From NCBI GenBank assembly GCA_024529925.1, contig JAFEUB010001530.1:62001-126000 (forward strand): a DNA stretch of 64,000 nt, read 5' to 3'. This document shows positions 47,573 to 63,260 of the stretch, piece after piece (the stretch's first letter is position 1; each line of letters begins with the position of its first letter). Under the pieces are notes generated by a model. It saw only the letters and a program-made list of their open reading frames with translations. It ran no database searches and was not told the origin of the DNA. Source of the DNA: Ophthalmolycus amberensis. Its lineage: Eukaryota; Chordata; Actinopteri; Perciformes; Zoarcidae. Position numbers and translations under genes: made by a program.

Positions 47573-49570
47573 AAGGCAAGGCAAGGCAAGTTTATTTGTA
47601 TAGCACATTTCAACAACAAGGTAATTCAAAGTGCTTCACATAAAACCATTAAAAGCATCAAAACATAAGGCAAAAGAAAAGGAGATTTAAAAACAATTAA
47701 GAACATTCATTAAAACATTAAAAAACAGTGTAAGAAATAAAATGCAGTCGTAAAATGCAGAAATGCAGGAAATTGATTAATATATTAATTGAATGTGGTT
47801 CAATTAAAGGCAGCAGCAAACAGAAAAGTCTTCAATCTTGATTTAAATGAGCTGAGGGTCTCAGCAGACCTGCAGCTTTCTGGGACTTTGTTCCAGATAT
47901 GTGGACCAGAAAAACTGAACGCTGCTTCTCCATGTTTAGTTCTGACTCTGGGAACAGAAAGTAGACCGGTCCCAGACGACCTGAGGGGTCGGGATGGTTC
48001 ATAAGGTAGCAGCAGATCAGAGATGTATTTTGGCCCGAAACCATTCAGTGCTTTGTAAACCAACAGCAGGATTTTAAAGTCAATTCTTTGTTGGACAGGA
48101 AGCCAGTGCAAAGACATCAGAACTGGGGTGATGTGATCCACCCTCCTGGTCTTAGTGAGGACTCTAGCTGCAGCGTTCTGAATCAGCTGCAGCTTTCTGA
48201 CGGACTTTTTACAGAGACCTGTAAACACACCGTTACAGTAGTCCAGTCTGCTGAAGATAAATGCGTGGACAAATTTTTCCAAATCCTGTTGAGACATAAG
48301 TCCTCTAATCCTTGATATATTCTTCAGGTGATAGTAGGCTGATTTTGTAATTGTCTTGATATGGCTGTTCAGGTTGAGGTCTGAATCCATAACTACACCT
48401 AGATTTCTGGCTTGGTTTGTGGGTTTTAACATCAGTGATTGAAGCTGAGCGGTGATTTTCAATTGTTCGTCCTTGGTACCAAAAACAATTACTTCTGTTT
48501 TATCTTTGTTTAATTGAAGAAAATTCTGGCACATCCAGTTGTTGATTTGTTCAATGCAGTTACCCAGCCCTTGTATGGGATTATAGTCCCCTGGTGACAT
48601 AGTTATGTAGATTTGTGTGTCGTCTGCATAATTATGATAACACACTTTGTTGTTTTCCATAATCTGAGCTAGTGGAAGCATGTAGATGTTGAACAGAAGA
48701 GGCCCCAGTATTGAACCTTGGGGAACACCACGTCATTTTAGTCAGCTCTGATGTGTAATCAGCTACAGACACAAAGTATTCTCGGTCCTTCAAGTAGGAT
48801 TCAAACCAGTTAAGTGCTGTGCCAGAGAGTCCCACCCAGATTTTTAGTCTTTCTAGGAGTATGGCATGGTCGACCGTGTCGAATGCAGCACTGAGATCCA
48901 GTAACACTAAGACTGAACTTCTGCCATTGTCTATGTTTAAGTGGATGTCGTTGAAAACCTTAACAAGAGCAGTTTCAGTACTGTGGTGCTGTCGAAAGCC
49001 TGACTGGAAAACATCAAAGCAGTTATTTACGGCCAAGAAGTTGGTCAGCTGTTGGAAAACCGCTTTTTCAATTATTTTACTTAAAAATGGGAGGTTTGAT
49101 ATTGGCCTATAATTTTTCATCGTTGTGGAGTCCAACCTAGCTTTCTTTAGGAGTGGTTTAATAACTGCAGTTTTTAGGGCTTGTGGGAAGACACCTGAGA
49201 GAAGGGATGTGTTTACAATTTGTAAAAGATCAGTGGTCATGCAGTTTGAAATATTTTTGAAAAAGTGTGTTGGTAGAATATCCAAGCAGCAGGAGGATGA
49301 CTTCAGATGTTGTATAATGTCTTCTAGGCTTCTACGGTCGATTGAATGAAATTGTGTCATGATATTTGAATGGTTGTTATTCAGAGATCGGGACAACACA
49401 TATCCTGTGGTTGATGTGGAGGCACTGACTGCTTGTCAAATTTTCTGAATTTTGTCAGTAAAAAAGGAGGCAAATTGATTGCATGCCCAGGTGGATTGGA
49501 GCTCAGCAGCTACCGACACTGGAGGGTTTGTTAGCCTGTCGACGGTAGCAAATAAGGCGCTAGTAGTAGT
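47573..49570 (-). mobile_element. 5'-truncated, broken L2/Rex-type LINE
   Basis: Reading leftwards, the stretch encodes the reverse transcriptase of a CR1/L2-group non-LTR retrotransposon. 49570-49439 holds a piece ending FASFFTDKIQKI. 49399-48735 holds the fingers and palm with YRPISNLPFLSKIIEK, VFQSGFRQHHSTETAL and LDLSAAFDTVDHAIL (the first catalytic Asp region). 48681-47800 holds the catalytic YADD (48630-48619), [12 protein letters not shown] and the typical C-terminus ([32 protein letters not shown]), ending at a natural stop. The coding part is disabled by an in-frame stop at 49438-49436 and a frameshift near 48733. The endonuclease domain is missing, so the element is 5'-truncated. 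The 3' end carries TTTATTTGTATAGCACATTT (+ strand, 47590) and short AAGGC repeats (47573-47588). It lies between enah and srp9 and is dead by itself. Confidence 0.93.
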
Positions 49571-49965
49571 AAATAGTAGTAGTATTACTATTGTTATTAT
49601 AATTATTTCATAATTAATTACATTTATGGTCACTATAAACTCTCTTGCAGTGCACAATCCACAGGTCGAAGTAAAAATACTGAAACTTTGATGAAGAATA
49701 ACACCATATCACTATTGTGTTGTGATATGGTGGCTTTTGACAACTTTTGGATTTTGTAAGTTCAATGCAAATGAAAAAGGTCATGACAAAGTAGGTTAAC
49801 TATAACCTTCTAGTGTATTTATTTTTTAATTTTTAAGTAAAGATATTTTCCATACAAGCAATAACAACAATGTGCAGCCCAGACCAAGAGCTGGTGTGAG
49901 ACCCACAGACAGGACCTGATGACCTGCTACAGTTGGCCCCTGACACCCGCTGTGTTATTTACTGG

Positions 49966-49990
49966 TGTGTGTGTGTGTGTGTGTGCGTGT
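49966..49990. repeat. (GT)n microsatellite
   Basis: About ten GT dinucleotides followed by GCGTGTGT. Confidence 0.93.
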
Positions 49991-50620
49991 GTTTACGTGT
50001 GAGTGGGTGGAGGTGGAGGTGCATATGACACGTGTCCATCGTGTAACATTACACATCATTAATGGGGGGGTACTATTCTCCAACCCCTGGCTTATGTTAT
50101 CTGGAGATGAGTACAATGCAAACAAATAAAAAAAGGTAGAATGATTAGGAGAACGACACAAAGGTCCTCTCTGGCCTTGTAGTTGAATCCTGAAGGGAAG
50201 CATTAGCGTTGTTAGCCCTGCTGTTTGAAATGATGCCTCATACTGTATGCTATCTGACCTGTAGACAGTAACAATAAAGACAATCCACAATAATAAAATA
50301 AACCCAAATATAACACAACTAAGCCCCCTATAAGCTACTCTGGATATATGCACTGACTGTTGTTATAGTTTTCTGACATTTTAAAAGAGGATTATGATCT
50401 TTAAAAAAAAATAAAGGTGGAGGCAAAGCTTATATTTGAGCTCTTCTGCCTTTATGTAACGCCACTGCACTTTGGAACAAGGGTTCACCTCTGTGGAAAG
50501 GGCAGATCTGACCAAAACAACACCAGCACTTTGTAGGTTGCAATTCTACCTTTTTACTATAGGTTGTCAGAGGAGTGACTTCATGCAACAACCAAAATCT
50601 GTCTAGTCAATTTCATTAAA

Positions 50621-50839
50621 ATGCATTCTGAGGTCATATGGGAGTACTTTGAAGGCGCGGACTCCTTCGTGTTCATGTTTGTGATCGTGGAATCTGAAGT
50701 GGATGCAGAAAGTCATGAGGCGCTGGAGGTGACCGAGCTGCAACTGACTCAGCTGGTGATGAATGAGCCGTCAGCTGCGATCCGCCCACTCCTCACCAGC
50801 TCTGTTGTTGTGATCCTCTACACGCAGAAACGTCGTTAG
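50621..50839 (+). other. Unrecognised 72-codon open frame
   Basis: It starts with ATG CAT TCT and ends with TAG. The translation is acidic and hydrophobic with a region VTELQLTQLVMNEPSAA. I recognise no domain and see no upstream promoter elements, splice sites or poly-A signal that would make it a gene. It may be a chance frame or a scrap of a decayed coding sequence. Confidence 0.15.
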
Positions 50840-52009
50840 ATCTCTCCGCGATACGTTCACTGTGAAATCATCAGGAGGAGAAAATATGTTTTCATAAAAC
50901 CTCCTAGTTCAGTCTTCTGATTTCATCCAATATCGTTCAATTAAAAATAAAATACATCAACTTTGTCCGCCATCTAGTGTAGAAACTGTGGTATTACACA
51001 ACCGGAGCGCTTCTTCTCAGAGCACTACCAGCGGGAAGAGGTACATGTAGCCTACTTGAGTGCACTTGTAAGAAGTTTTGTGGTAGCCTGTGCTTTGTTG
51101 TGCACTTTGAGATACTTTATACAGCCTACTCTCATATTTTTCCAAAGGGTGTTTCACTTGTTACTCAATTCAATCAATTTGACAGCTAGTTATGTTGCAG
51201 ATTAAGATCTTATTTACAAAACATGTGATAATTTTATAAATCATTGTTGTGGCGGATTAATGCCAGATACATGAAGCCACATTTCCACCACGTGCAGCAA
51301 TGCTACTTACCTGCCAATGCAGCAAGGCTGGACTGATTGTATTATAATACTATTTTAATATCGTGCTTTTGCTAACTTGAGAATGATCTGAATACTTCCC
51401 CCATGCCTGAGCATCACACACCCAACTCTGGTTCTAAATAAATGCGTTGAGACAAGAAGAAATTAAGGTTTGGAAATCTTTAATCTCAAAATAATTAATA
51501 ATTAATCAATCTGTCATAATCCGAGCCTTATGGACCATTCGCAGGGAGTTGGGAAATGCATCAGTTTTAAGGGCAACCACTAGAGGGCGAAGAAATTGAC
51601 TTTCCCACACAATTCAGTACAGGATTATTTCCGGGATCATGTCAAAACAAAGGCTCAGGGCCGTCTGGACCATGGCTGTAAGCAAGAGGCATTAGTTGCT
51701 ATGCAGCTACGTAGCTTTAACGCGAACTTGTTGATTCAACCCAATATGTATCACTACAATCAACTGAGAGCATCAGCTTTTTTACATAAAACAACATGGG
51801 GGTAAGGGTTAGATGAAGCTGATGAATGGGAACTTCAGATTATTTTTGTCAGTAGGACTTTTTGTCATTTGTTATGATACATTTTAAACTTGGTTGGAGG
51901 GATTCAAAAAACAATAAAACATTATTTAGTTAAATCAGCTTTCATTTTTTTATATTACTCAATAATACCACAAACTTCAGAAGTTATTCGTGCCTTTGTT
52001 TTGAAACAG

Positions 52010-52171
52010 CAACCCGGAAGTGGTTTCGGCTTCATATTCCCTTCCTTCTGATTGGCTGCGTTCACGCTGGTGCTGATGTGGTGTTCCGAAGTTAGCAAGC
52101 CTGGTCCAACGACTCTGACATATTCTTTGGTTTAACATTAACTTTGCTTTGTTAGAAAAAAAAACAACAAC
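52010..52171 (+). promoter_or_regulatory. srp9: srp9 core promoter and 5' leader
   Basis: CCGGAAGTG (52014-52022) is a textbook ETS/GABP site and ATTGG (52051-52055) is an inverted CCAAT box. These stand 158 and 121 bp upstream of the start codon. ETS plus CCAAT without TATA is typical of housekeeping genes for translation and secretion machinery. The transcription start probably lies at about 52080-52130 (inference). Confidence 0.6.
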
Positions 52172-54390
52172 ATGCCTTACTTTCAGACTTGGGAGGAGTT
52201 CGCCCGCGCAGCAGAAAAACTGTATCTGACAGACCCCATGAAGGTGAAAACACTTTACCTGTTAAGTGGGTTAGCATGCTAGCTGGTTAGCTCGCTAGCG
52301 ACGTGAATGCGCCAGCTGCCGGTCTTGATGTTTCAGTTCTTGTTTCCAGGTCCGTGTGGTTCTGAAGTACAGACACTGCGACGGTAACCTCTGCATCAAA
52401 GTGACCAACAACGCCGTGGTAAGTGACGTGAGGGAATAACGTTGAGTACTACATTATACTGAGTTCTGTTGGAGAGATTTACCAAACCTTCCCCTGCGTT
52501 CCGTACCTATTTTAGTATAGGTCCGTACCTAACGTTAGAATGCTGGGAAAAAAACAGTGCGTGAAAGCTGAGGTGGGATTCTACTGACGTGTAACGTGGA
52601 AACGTAAGCTGTCAACAACTGTGAGGCTGTTACATTGTACTTCCACATACTCTTCTGTAGTGTTGTAATGATTGATGGAATCAACTACATTGATCAGCAG
52701 CATTACAACAATTCAGTGTGTCTACACACTAGTATTCATAAAGACAATGATCATGTTTGATAGGCGGGGCTCAACATCAACTATCAGGTGATTATTAAGT
52801 GATTGCCAGGCTGACGTCAGCTTTTTGTTGCCTGATGTGCTTAAATGTGAGAGATTTTAGTTTATTTTAGTTCTCAGTTTTCCTCAATAATTTTCCTCAA
52901 TGTAAAACAGGGTGCGTAATTAATATACAAATGGTAATTTCGTGGGTGAAGTATTCCTTTTAACAATGAACATTTGACATGCGTGTGTGTTGTACATACT
53001 TTGCATTATCTTTGTCTGCTTCAGCTCAAAGATGCCGGGATGCTTCACCTCCCAAGACGTCTCAAATGTCCTCTTTGTTTTTCGCTCAGGCTCCTCCTGA
53101 TTTGCCTCACTTTTTATCTCTAAACAGATTCCTCGCACGGAGCGAATGCACGTGCAGCGTTGTCGCATGCTGTGTTGTCTGGTTCTGACCATAACGCCGA
53201 TGTTTAAATATCACCAATGCAACCCATTAAAAAATGTATTTATTTCACGGTGCATGTTTGGCCGTTTGCTGTTCTTACATTTGATATCTTAAAAAGTGGC
53301 CAAGGCCAAGAATCCGTTACCAATTTCTCAAAATGGTTGACAATGGCAACCCTTACTATCGAGCCCTGATAGATAAACCAAAATATCGGACAAACCTGAT
53401 GACGTCATGAGTTTACCGGCGTCGATACCAATGCATCTGGTAGATGAAGATACTTCTTTCTCAGGGCAAATGAATGTTTCATATGTGATGGGGTTGTGTC
53501 GGTCGATGACGATCTTGGGGATCAACGATCGCCAATGTCAAGATATTTAGCTTGTTTTACCATTAATGTATTCAATTATTATTATTATTGATCTAACAGT
53601 AATATTAGGATAAATGGAATTTGCCCCGTCATTGTTTCATGACGGCGTGCTCTGCATTTAACACGACACATGCGACACCGACACTCCGGTTGTAAACATT
53701 AGTTTTAACAAATAACTAGGTGTGTATCGGAACAGTTCAAAGCATTGCATTCATAACATTTACATTGAAATTATTATTATTGACGTACAGAAACATGGCC
53801 TGCAATAGTCCACCTTTTATTCCCCTCTCTGTCACACTCAAACACACAGCGAGCGAAGCAGCGTTCAGTAATTATATCCATATTTTTTCGGGGGGGGTTT
53901 AGCCTTTCAATGACGTCAGACATTCAAAGCGTCTTTCAAAAACCTCAATAAAAGCTTTGCTTGTTCGAATCATCATTCATTGTCCCTGCTGCAGTGATTG
54001 CACAATAATCAGATGATTAAAGCAGCTTCATTTCAAACACTGACTTTAAAACAACTTGTTTAACACAAATATTGCACATAAACTAGGCCATTCAGATTTG
54101 TTGACAAAGTGCAATTAAATCCCTAATGTCAGCAGACAATGGATAGTTAGGCCTGCAGATGTAAACTGTCCTTTTCTGTAAAGAAATGGACAGGCTGTGA
54201 CACCAGTAACAATGGTAATGTAATGGTAACTTACCCTTGCCCTCATGCTGTCTTTTGTCCGTCCCCGCAGTGTTTACAGTACAAGACGGACCAGGCCCAG
54301 GACGTGAAGAAGATCGAGAAGCTCCACGGAAAACTGATGAGACTCATGGTGTCCAAGGAGACGCACAGCGGGTCCATGGAGACGGACTAA
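52172..54390 (+). CDS. srp9: Signal recognition particle 9 kDa protein (SRP9)
   Basis: SRP9 pairs with SRP14 on the Alu domain of SRP RNA in the cytosol and delays elongation of signal-peptide-bearing chains until the ribosome docks at the ER. Three exons join in frame: 52172-52243 (24 codons, [20 protein letters not shown]...), 52350-52418 (23 codons, [20 protein letters not shown]...) and 54271-54390 (39 codons plus stop, [20 protein letters not shown]...). Both introns (106 bp and 1852 bp) are GT-AG and phase 0. The product is 86 residues, equal to the human length. The first exon gives the start helix; the second the basic beta strands, and the third the Lys-rich helix. ACATGC at the start is an adequate context (A at -3 from ACAAC-ATG). 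No disabling change is visible. The gene is single-copy here, transcribed towards ephx1, and divergent from the presumed enah. Confidence 0.97.
52419..54270 (+). other. srp9: srp9 intron 2
   Basis: The donor is GTAAGTGACG and the acceptor GTCCCCGCAG. The 1.85-kb interior contains only short open frames without motifs. No snoRNA or other host RNA was recognised. Confidence 0.85.
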
Positions 54391-55025
54391 AACGCTCTCC
54401 AGGCTCTGGCCTTGTAGAGCACCCGGACTGAGTTCAGTGGACACACTGGTTGTTGAGAGCGCAGTACCACCTGAGTGCAACGTGGAGTCCGAGAGATGTG
54501 AATGTGGTGGGATTGATCTGGCTGCCTACACTGATCTAATGCCGTCAGGGACGTGTCGTATATACACTGTACATATTTTATTCTCAGGATTTTTTATGAT
54601 GCGTTCTTCATAAACGATCCAATCATCCTTCCTTTTACTTATCGGGTATTATGATCTCATCCCTGATGGTATTGCTATAAAGTATGGTCAGTGTAGGCTG
54701 CTGGGACATTTTAGGAAATGTAGAGGCGGGAAGAGGAGAGAGGTTCGGTTAATGTGGGACAAAGTGTCCAAAAATTACAAATCCTCTGCTGCAGTGTAAG
54801 CAGCTTTGGCACCTTGATTTTATTTTTTTCTAAATTTTTGACCGGAGCTTGTGTTTATTTTCAGTTTTAAAGAGGACAGACAGGACGGGCAATGAAGACA
54901 TTGCATGTTTTTCTTTCTATTCACATCTATGTAGTTTTAGTTTTTTCTTTTTGTTTTCTTCATCATGGACTTGTGCCACATGAATGAAGCAGGACCTTCT
55001 GATTTCCTAACGACAGTGTGGAGGA

Positions 55026-55041
55026 CCCCCCCCCCCCCCCC
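55026..55041. repeat. Poly-C tract of 16
   Basis: Sixteen consecutive C residues within the srp9 3' UTR, 54 bp before the poly-A signal. Confidence 0.94.
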
Positions 55042-55094
55042 ATACGCACCTCCAAATGCCATCTTATCGTCTGAGAATCATACGTTACATGTTC

Positions 55095-55100
55095 AATAAA
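55095..55100 (+). terminator. srp9: srp9 polyadenylation signal AATAAA
   Basis: Canonical hexamer followed within 30 bp by a T/GT-rich stretch (TGTTTATTTG and later GTGTTGGTGTTG). Confidence 0.75.
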
Positions 55101-55497
55101 TGTTTATTTGCCCCAGTACAGCCAGTATCTCTCCTGTATTCATCTTGTGTTGGTGTTGTATACAATGCGATGTCTGCATGTTTTCAATGGCCCTGTTCCC
55201 ACTTCCTACCTCCTACTTGTGGCTCCTTTGCTAGGACCACACCCAACTTTGAACTTAATTTTGAGGTCAACTACACACCAGTAAAGTTTCGCGTCTGCAC
55301 GGTTGCGACGTTATCGCGGTGACACAATTTGTCCCCAGAGAGATAGAAACAAACACATGGCAAATATCTCAAAACAGCTTCTGTTGTAACTCTTGCTACA
55401 GAAGGGGCCAATTCCAAAATATACCCGTGTCTAGCTGAGAAAAGTTAATTTGATTGTAACTGTGGGTGTGTATCTGTACATACGCATACATAAGATA

Positions 55498-56170
55498 AGA
55501 GACTTTATTGTCCCGAAGGAAATTTGTCTTGGAAACATACAGTGTACAGTGTCTGCTGTTAAAAAACAATACAATACAAATAACATATGGCATACATACA
55601 TTACATACACAGCCTGTCGCCAGTCCGCATACACAGTACCTACAGTATTTGCAAAAGACTGCCACCGGCCAACAAACACATTTCACACTGCCCATTGTAC
55701 AATGCACCAGTAGTGTATAGTTAAGATATTAAAAATAAATAAAAATCGGTGTTCCAGGGTTAAGCTCTGGCTAGCTCGCCATTTAGGGCTTTGATGGACA
55801 AGGGGACAAAATAGTTCTTAAAGCGGTTGAGCTGCACTGGGGGACTCTGAAGCGTCTGCCTGAGGGAAGAAGCTGGTATTCAGGGTGGAGGATATGAGTG
55901 GGGTCTGAAATGATCTTCTGGGCCTGTCTGATGATAGTTTCATCAAAGACGGCCTGGAGTGTGGGATGCTGTCTGACTCCCATGATTTTCATGGCTCTTT
56001 GTGTTAGCCGGGTGATCTGGGCTTTCAGCTGCACACTGAGGTTGCCAAACCAGGCTGAGATTCCAAACCGCAGAACGCTCTCAACTATGGCGTGGTAGAA
56101 GAGTAAGACTTTCTGGTTCACACCAAAGACCCTCAGCCTACGGAGGAAGTGGAGCCGCTGTTGGACCCTA
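55498..56170 (-). mobile_element. 3' fragment of a second LINE
   Basis: On the - strand 56170-55783 encodes the C-terminal part of a non-LTR reverse transcriptase polyprotein. It includes LHFLRRLRVFGV, LRFGISAWFGNLSVQLKAQI, LTQRAMKIMG and HPEYQLLPSGRRFRVP, ending at a natural stop. The 3' end carries AAATTTCCTTCGGGACAATA and AAGTCTCTTATCTTAT. The reverse transcriptase core is absent; the copy is 5'-truncated at an AT/AC-rich simple repeat near 56170. The family differs from the element at 47573-49570. It lies between srp9 and ephx1. Confidence 0.88.
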
Positions 56171-56430
56171 CACATATACATATATACACATATGTGTATG
56201 TATGTATATTTGTGTGTGCATCTCCATGCTTCAAAAAATGTCCACTTCTTATGATCGCTTCTTCATACTACATGTCCCATCATGCACCTCCACTTTTTCC
56301 ACAGAGTTTTTTCACTTGTTATCCTCACGTTTTTACTTCACACGCGTAAAGTGTAAACAGCAAAACACTCGTATGAACATTTGTCCATCCAGCTGCACAC
56401 AGAAGTCAGTCCAAGTTTAAAAACGTGATT
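56171..56430. other. Intergenic stretch upstream of ephx1
   Basis: It begins with an ACATATATAC/GTATGTAT simple-sequence patch (56171-56215). Nothing else was recognised. Confidence 0.4.
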
Positions 56431-56575
56431 TTAAGAGCGTGAGCTAACGTTAGTGAAACGGGTAGGAGGGAGCGGACGGGTCCGGCGCACGCGCCGTGAG
56501 TCCAGCAGAGCGGAGCAGCGCGGACTGAAGTCCAACACACATCACACTCCGCCGTGCTACGAGGTTCACGAGCAG
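56431..56575 (+). promoter_or_regulatory. ephx1: ephx1 CpG-rich promoter and non-coding exon 1
   Basis: A GC- and CpG-rich stretch (GGTCCGGCGCACGCGCCGTG near 56480) runs to CACGAGCAG, which is followed by a donor-like GTAAAACC at 56576. It is the only plausible 5' exon upstream of the first coding exon, 1.0 kb away. The transcription start is unknown, and the exon's left boundary is a guess. Confidence 0.5.
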
Positions 56576-57110
56576 GTAAAACCGTTTAAAACGACTTCTG
56601 GTGACATTGTAGTGACTTCAAGTCTTCAGACTGTGTCGTTGGCGACCCGCATCTGAAATAGTGATTTGTTTTCACCAAGTTATAGAAACGTTGCATGTGA
56701 CGTTGAGTTAATGCAACGTTACATTACAGCCTCGAAGTAACAGTAACGTGACAGTTTACTTCAGAGAGTGCGGAGGAAGAATGTGCACTTTCGTAGTAAA
56801 CAGTTTGTTCTATATTAAGTTAGTTAAATGAAGTGAACTTCTCGCTGTCTGGCTGCTATTCACGTTAGCTAATGTTAGCAACAACACAAAGTGGCATTAT
56901 TGACTAATGCAGCCTTGTTCCTGCTGTTGCTATCAGACTGCAGCACACACACGTGTTTACCTGCTGGTGACACGTGAGTGAGGCGTCACAGTGGAGTCCT
57001 GAATGGGAAAAGCTCTGTCATGCAGGTCTGAGGCCTGAGGGGGCCTTGGTCAGCCCTGTTCTTTACCAAATCCTGTCAGCTGGCCACAACAACAGGGGCG
57101 CTTTTGTCTG

Positions 57111-57142
57111 CCCCCCCCCCCCCCCCCCCCCCTCCCCCCCCT
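57111..57142. repeat. Poly-C tract of 22 with extension
   Basis: Twenty-two C residues, a T, then further C and CTC runs, inside the presumed ephx1 intron 1. Confidence 0.95.
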
Positions 57143-57602
57143 CCTCCTGTAAACTCAGGCTCATAAATCCACTGTGCCCCAGACTCAAATCACAATGCTG
57201 TGAGAGAAAGTCACCCTCATACTTCTGTTTGATTAGTCATGGAATCATTTGATTTAGTTTGACAACATGAGGATTCTGTCACATCTAGTTACAAAGTATT
57301 GATTCTTTATTATTCAGTCTAACAAGTAACTTTTTTAATGGAGGCCAAAGAATGCATGCATACTTTATGGTTGCAATTGTTACATTATGTAATAGCACAT
57401 TTATGGTTACTGTGATAACCGACAGCTTGCTCTGCTTTGTATACTTTTCATGCTGTCTTGGCCATGTAAAATAACTGTAAAACAAATGAATGTTTCCTTG
57501 TCATCGGTCCTACACGTCCTTTTGTTGTCTCACCCTCCCTCCCTCCCTCCCTCCCAGTCCTGTATCTCTCCATCCCTCCACCCGGCACAGACGCTGAGCG
57601 CC

Positions 57603-61607
<4,005 letters not shown>

Positions 61608-62445
61608 TAGTAGTGGTCAAAGTACAGAGTGAAGGTGTGGAGAATCTGGAACACAGCGGCGAGCACTCGGTAGATGCGTCATGATTCGAGATCGAGAAGT
61701 AAGTGGTGTGTTTCTCTACGAGCTGGATCGCTAATATAGTCGGCTCTATCGAGTGAAACTCATCATCATACTTCTTTGTGAGTGAGCCGTTCTTATTAGT
61801 ATTATAACAGTGACTATAATGCACAAAGAAAAGATCATAATGTATTACAATTATGGGAATTCTAACATACAAAATACCTGCAAAAGTGTGCCGACAATTA
61901 TGTAAATTAGTGATAAGTATTCCGATACATGACCATATAAGTCAATATGAAATACTTAATAATTAATGATTTTTGTTATAAAGCGTTATGAATATTTAGG
62001 ACTGCTTATAACTATAAATATACAGTGCTGTGAGTATTTTAAGGATGTTTATAATTGTAGACTAATTCTGAGTTAGTGCATGATCAGGAGCAAAACTTAA
62101 AGAATTGCACACATTTGAATGATTTCTACGGCAAAGTAGTTTAAAAATGATATAAATTTCTTTGTGGAGTTCATAAGTGATGATAAATAAGATGAAGTCT
62201 ATAGTTTAGGAACGTTTAGAGTCATCTATAACTGATTAGACTCAGTAAACTAGTATTTCCGATAATTAGACTTAGATTTGCAAGTTTTCTTTGATTAATC
62301 TGTCAATGTTTCTGAGGGAGAACTCTTCTGCTCGTCTTCGTACAGAAACACTGAACTGTTATTTCAAATTGAGGTTTTTAATTGCAGACAAATGTCACGA
62401 TCACTCTGTCAAAGCCGATGAAATAAAGTATGTGCTGATAACACC
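61608..62445 (+). other. ephx1: ephx1 3' untranslated region
   Basis: It runs from the TAG stop (followed by two more in-frame TAG triplets) to AATAAA at 62422-62427. It is AT-rich and without repeats. The UTR length of roughly 830 nt is inferred from the first canonical hexamer. Confidence 0.65.
62422..62427 (+). terminator. ephx1: ephx1 polyadenylation signal AATAAA
   Basis: GATGAAATAAAGTATGTGCT is followed by GT/T-rich sequence (CCGTTTGATCTGAAGTGTTC), as expected downstream of a cleavage site. Confidence 0.65.
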
Positions 62446-63260
62446 GTTTGATCTGAAGTGTTCTTACTGAGAAGTTAGGAGGTAAATGTTTGTTAGAACA
62501 GATCAGCCTCTTTTTATTTCAGTTTAGACTATAGCTTGTTATTAAATGTGTGGAAATATCTGCCGATGACCTCATTTCATTCATAGATCTCTGTAAACAA
62601 AGTCACAATGTGGAGCCTTTATTCAGCAGAGTTTATAACCTGCTGAGGATTGTAAGCTCCTTCCTCAGAGCAGGTGAGTGTTTAATGTATGAAATTCATA
62701 CTGTTCTCTCAAAACAGCCCAGAATATCAGCTGGTAACATTATCTGATCCTAGTGTATGTAAAGGAACTTAACAGGCTTAGAAACCATGCAATAATAAAA
62801 CACATGAAGAAGAAGCTGTACAGGCTGCTGGAGTAATCTCCTTCACTCCTCTTCTCTTCTGGACTGTTGGAACATAATGAAAGCGTTTAGAATGTGATTG
62901 TATCTCTCGTCTGACCAGGCCTCCAACAATGAGATCAGGCCTCTTACCATCGCCGTCATGTCCGTCGTCTGTCATCACCTTCATCATAGTTCTATCTGAA
63001 CGCTCTTATAATACATCATGCACCCCAAAGTCATGGTAAGTGTGACATCCTTCTCCTCAGAGTGTCAGCAGCAGTGTTTCTGAGGGGAGAGTGACTCCCT
63101 TTGGGCGTGGACTTCAGGCTTTGACACTTTGCAGAACAGAAATATATAGAACACACTAAAGGAGAGGGAAGCAGCAGGAAAGCACAATAGGTCCTCTTTA
63201 ATGCTTCTATAATTATATTACAATAAAATAATATTATTCTGAAATGCTCCATTGTGCATA
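62446..63260. other. Intergenic stretch downstream of ephx1
   Basis: No gene was recognised. In mammals the next gene is TMEM63A, but no exon of it was identified here. Confidence 0.5.

Larger units (their letters stand above)
49571..51999. other. Intergenic stretch upstream of srp9
   Basis: No gene is secure here. A 72-codon + strand open frame at 50621-50839 has coding-like composition but no recognised family. A GT array lies at 49966-49990. The rest is AT-rich and appears non-coding. Confidence 0.45.
54391..55120 (+). other. srp9: srp9 3' untranslated region
   Basis: It runs from the stop codon to a canonical AATAAA at 55095-55100 (GTTCAATAAATGTTTATTTG), so cleavage is expected near 55115-55120. 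It carries a 16-base C tract at 55026-55041. A 730-nt UTR is inferred; no earlier AATAAA was noticed. Confidence 0.75.

Noticed and set aside
47800..49399. Functional gene on the - strand
   Set aside because: The sequence is a retrotransposon reverse transcriptase with an internal stop, a frameshift and no endonuclease.
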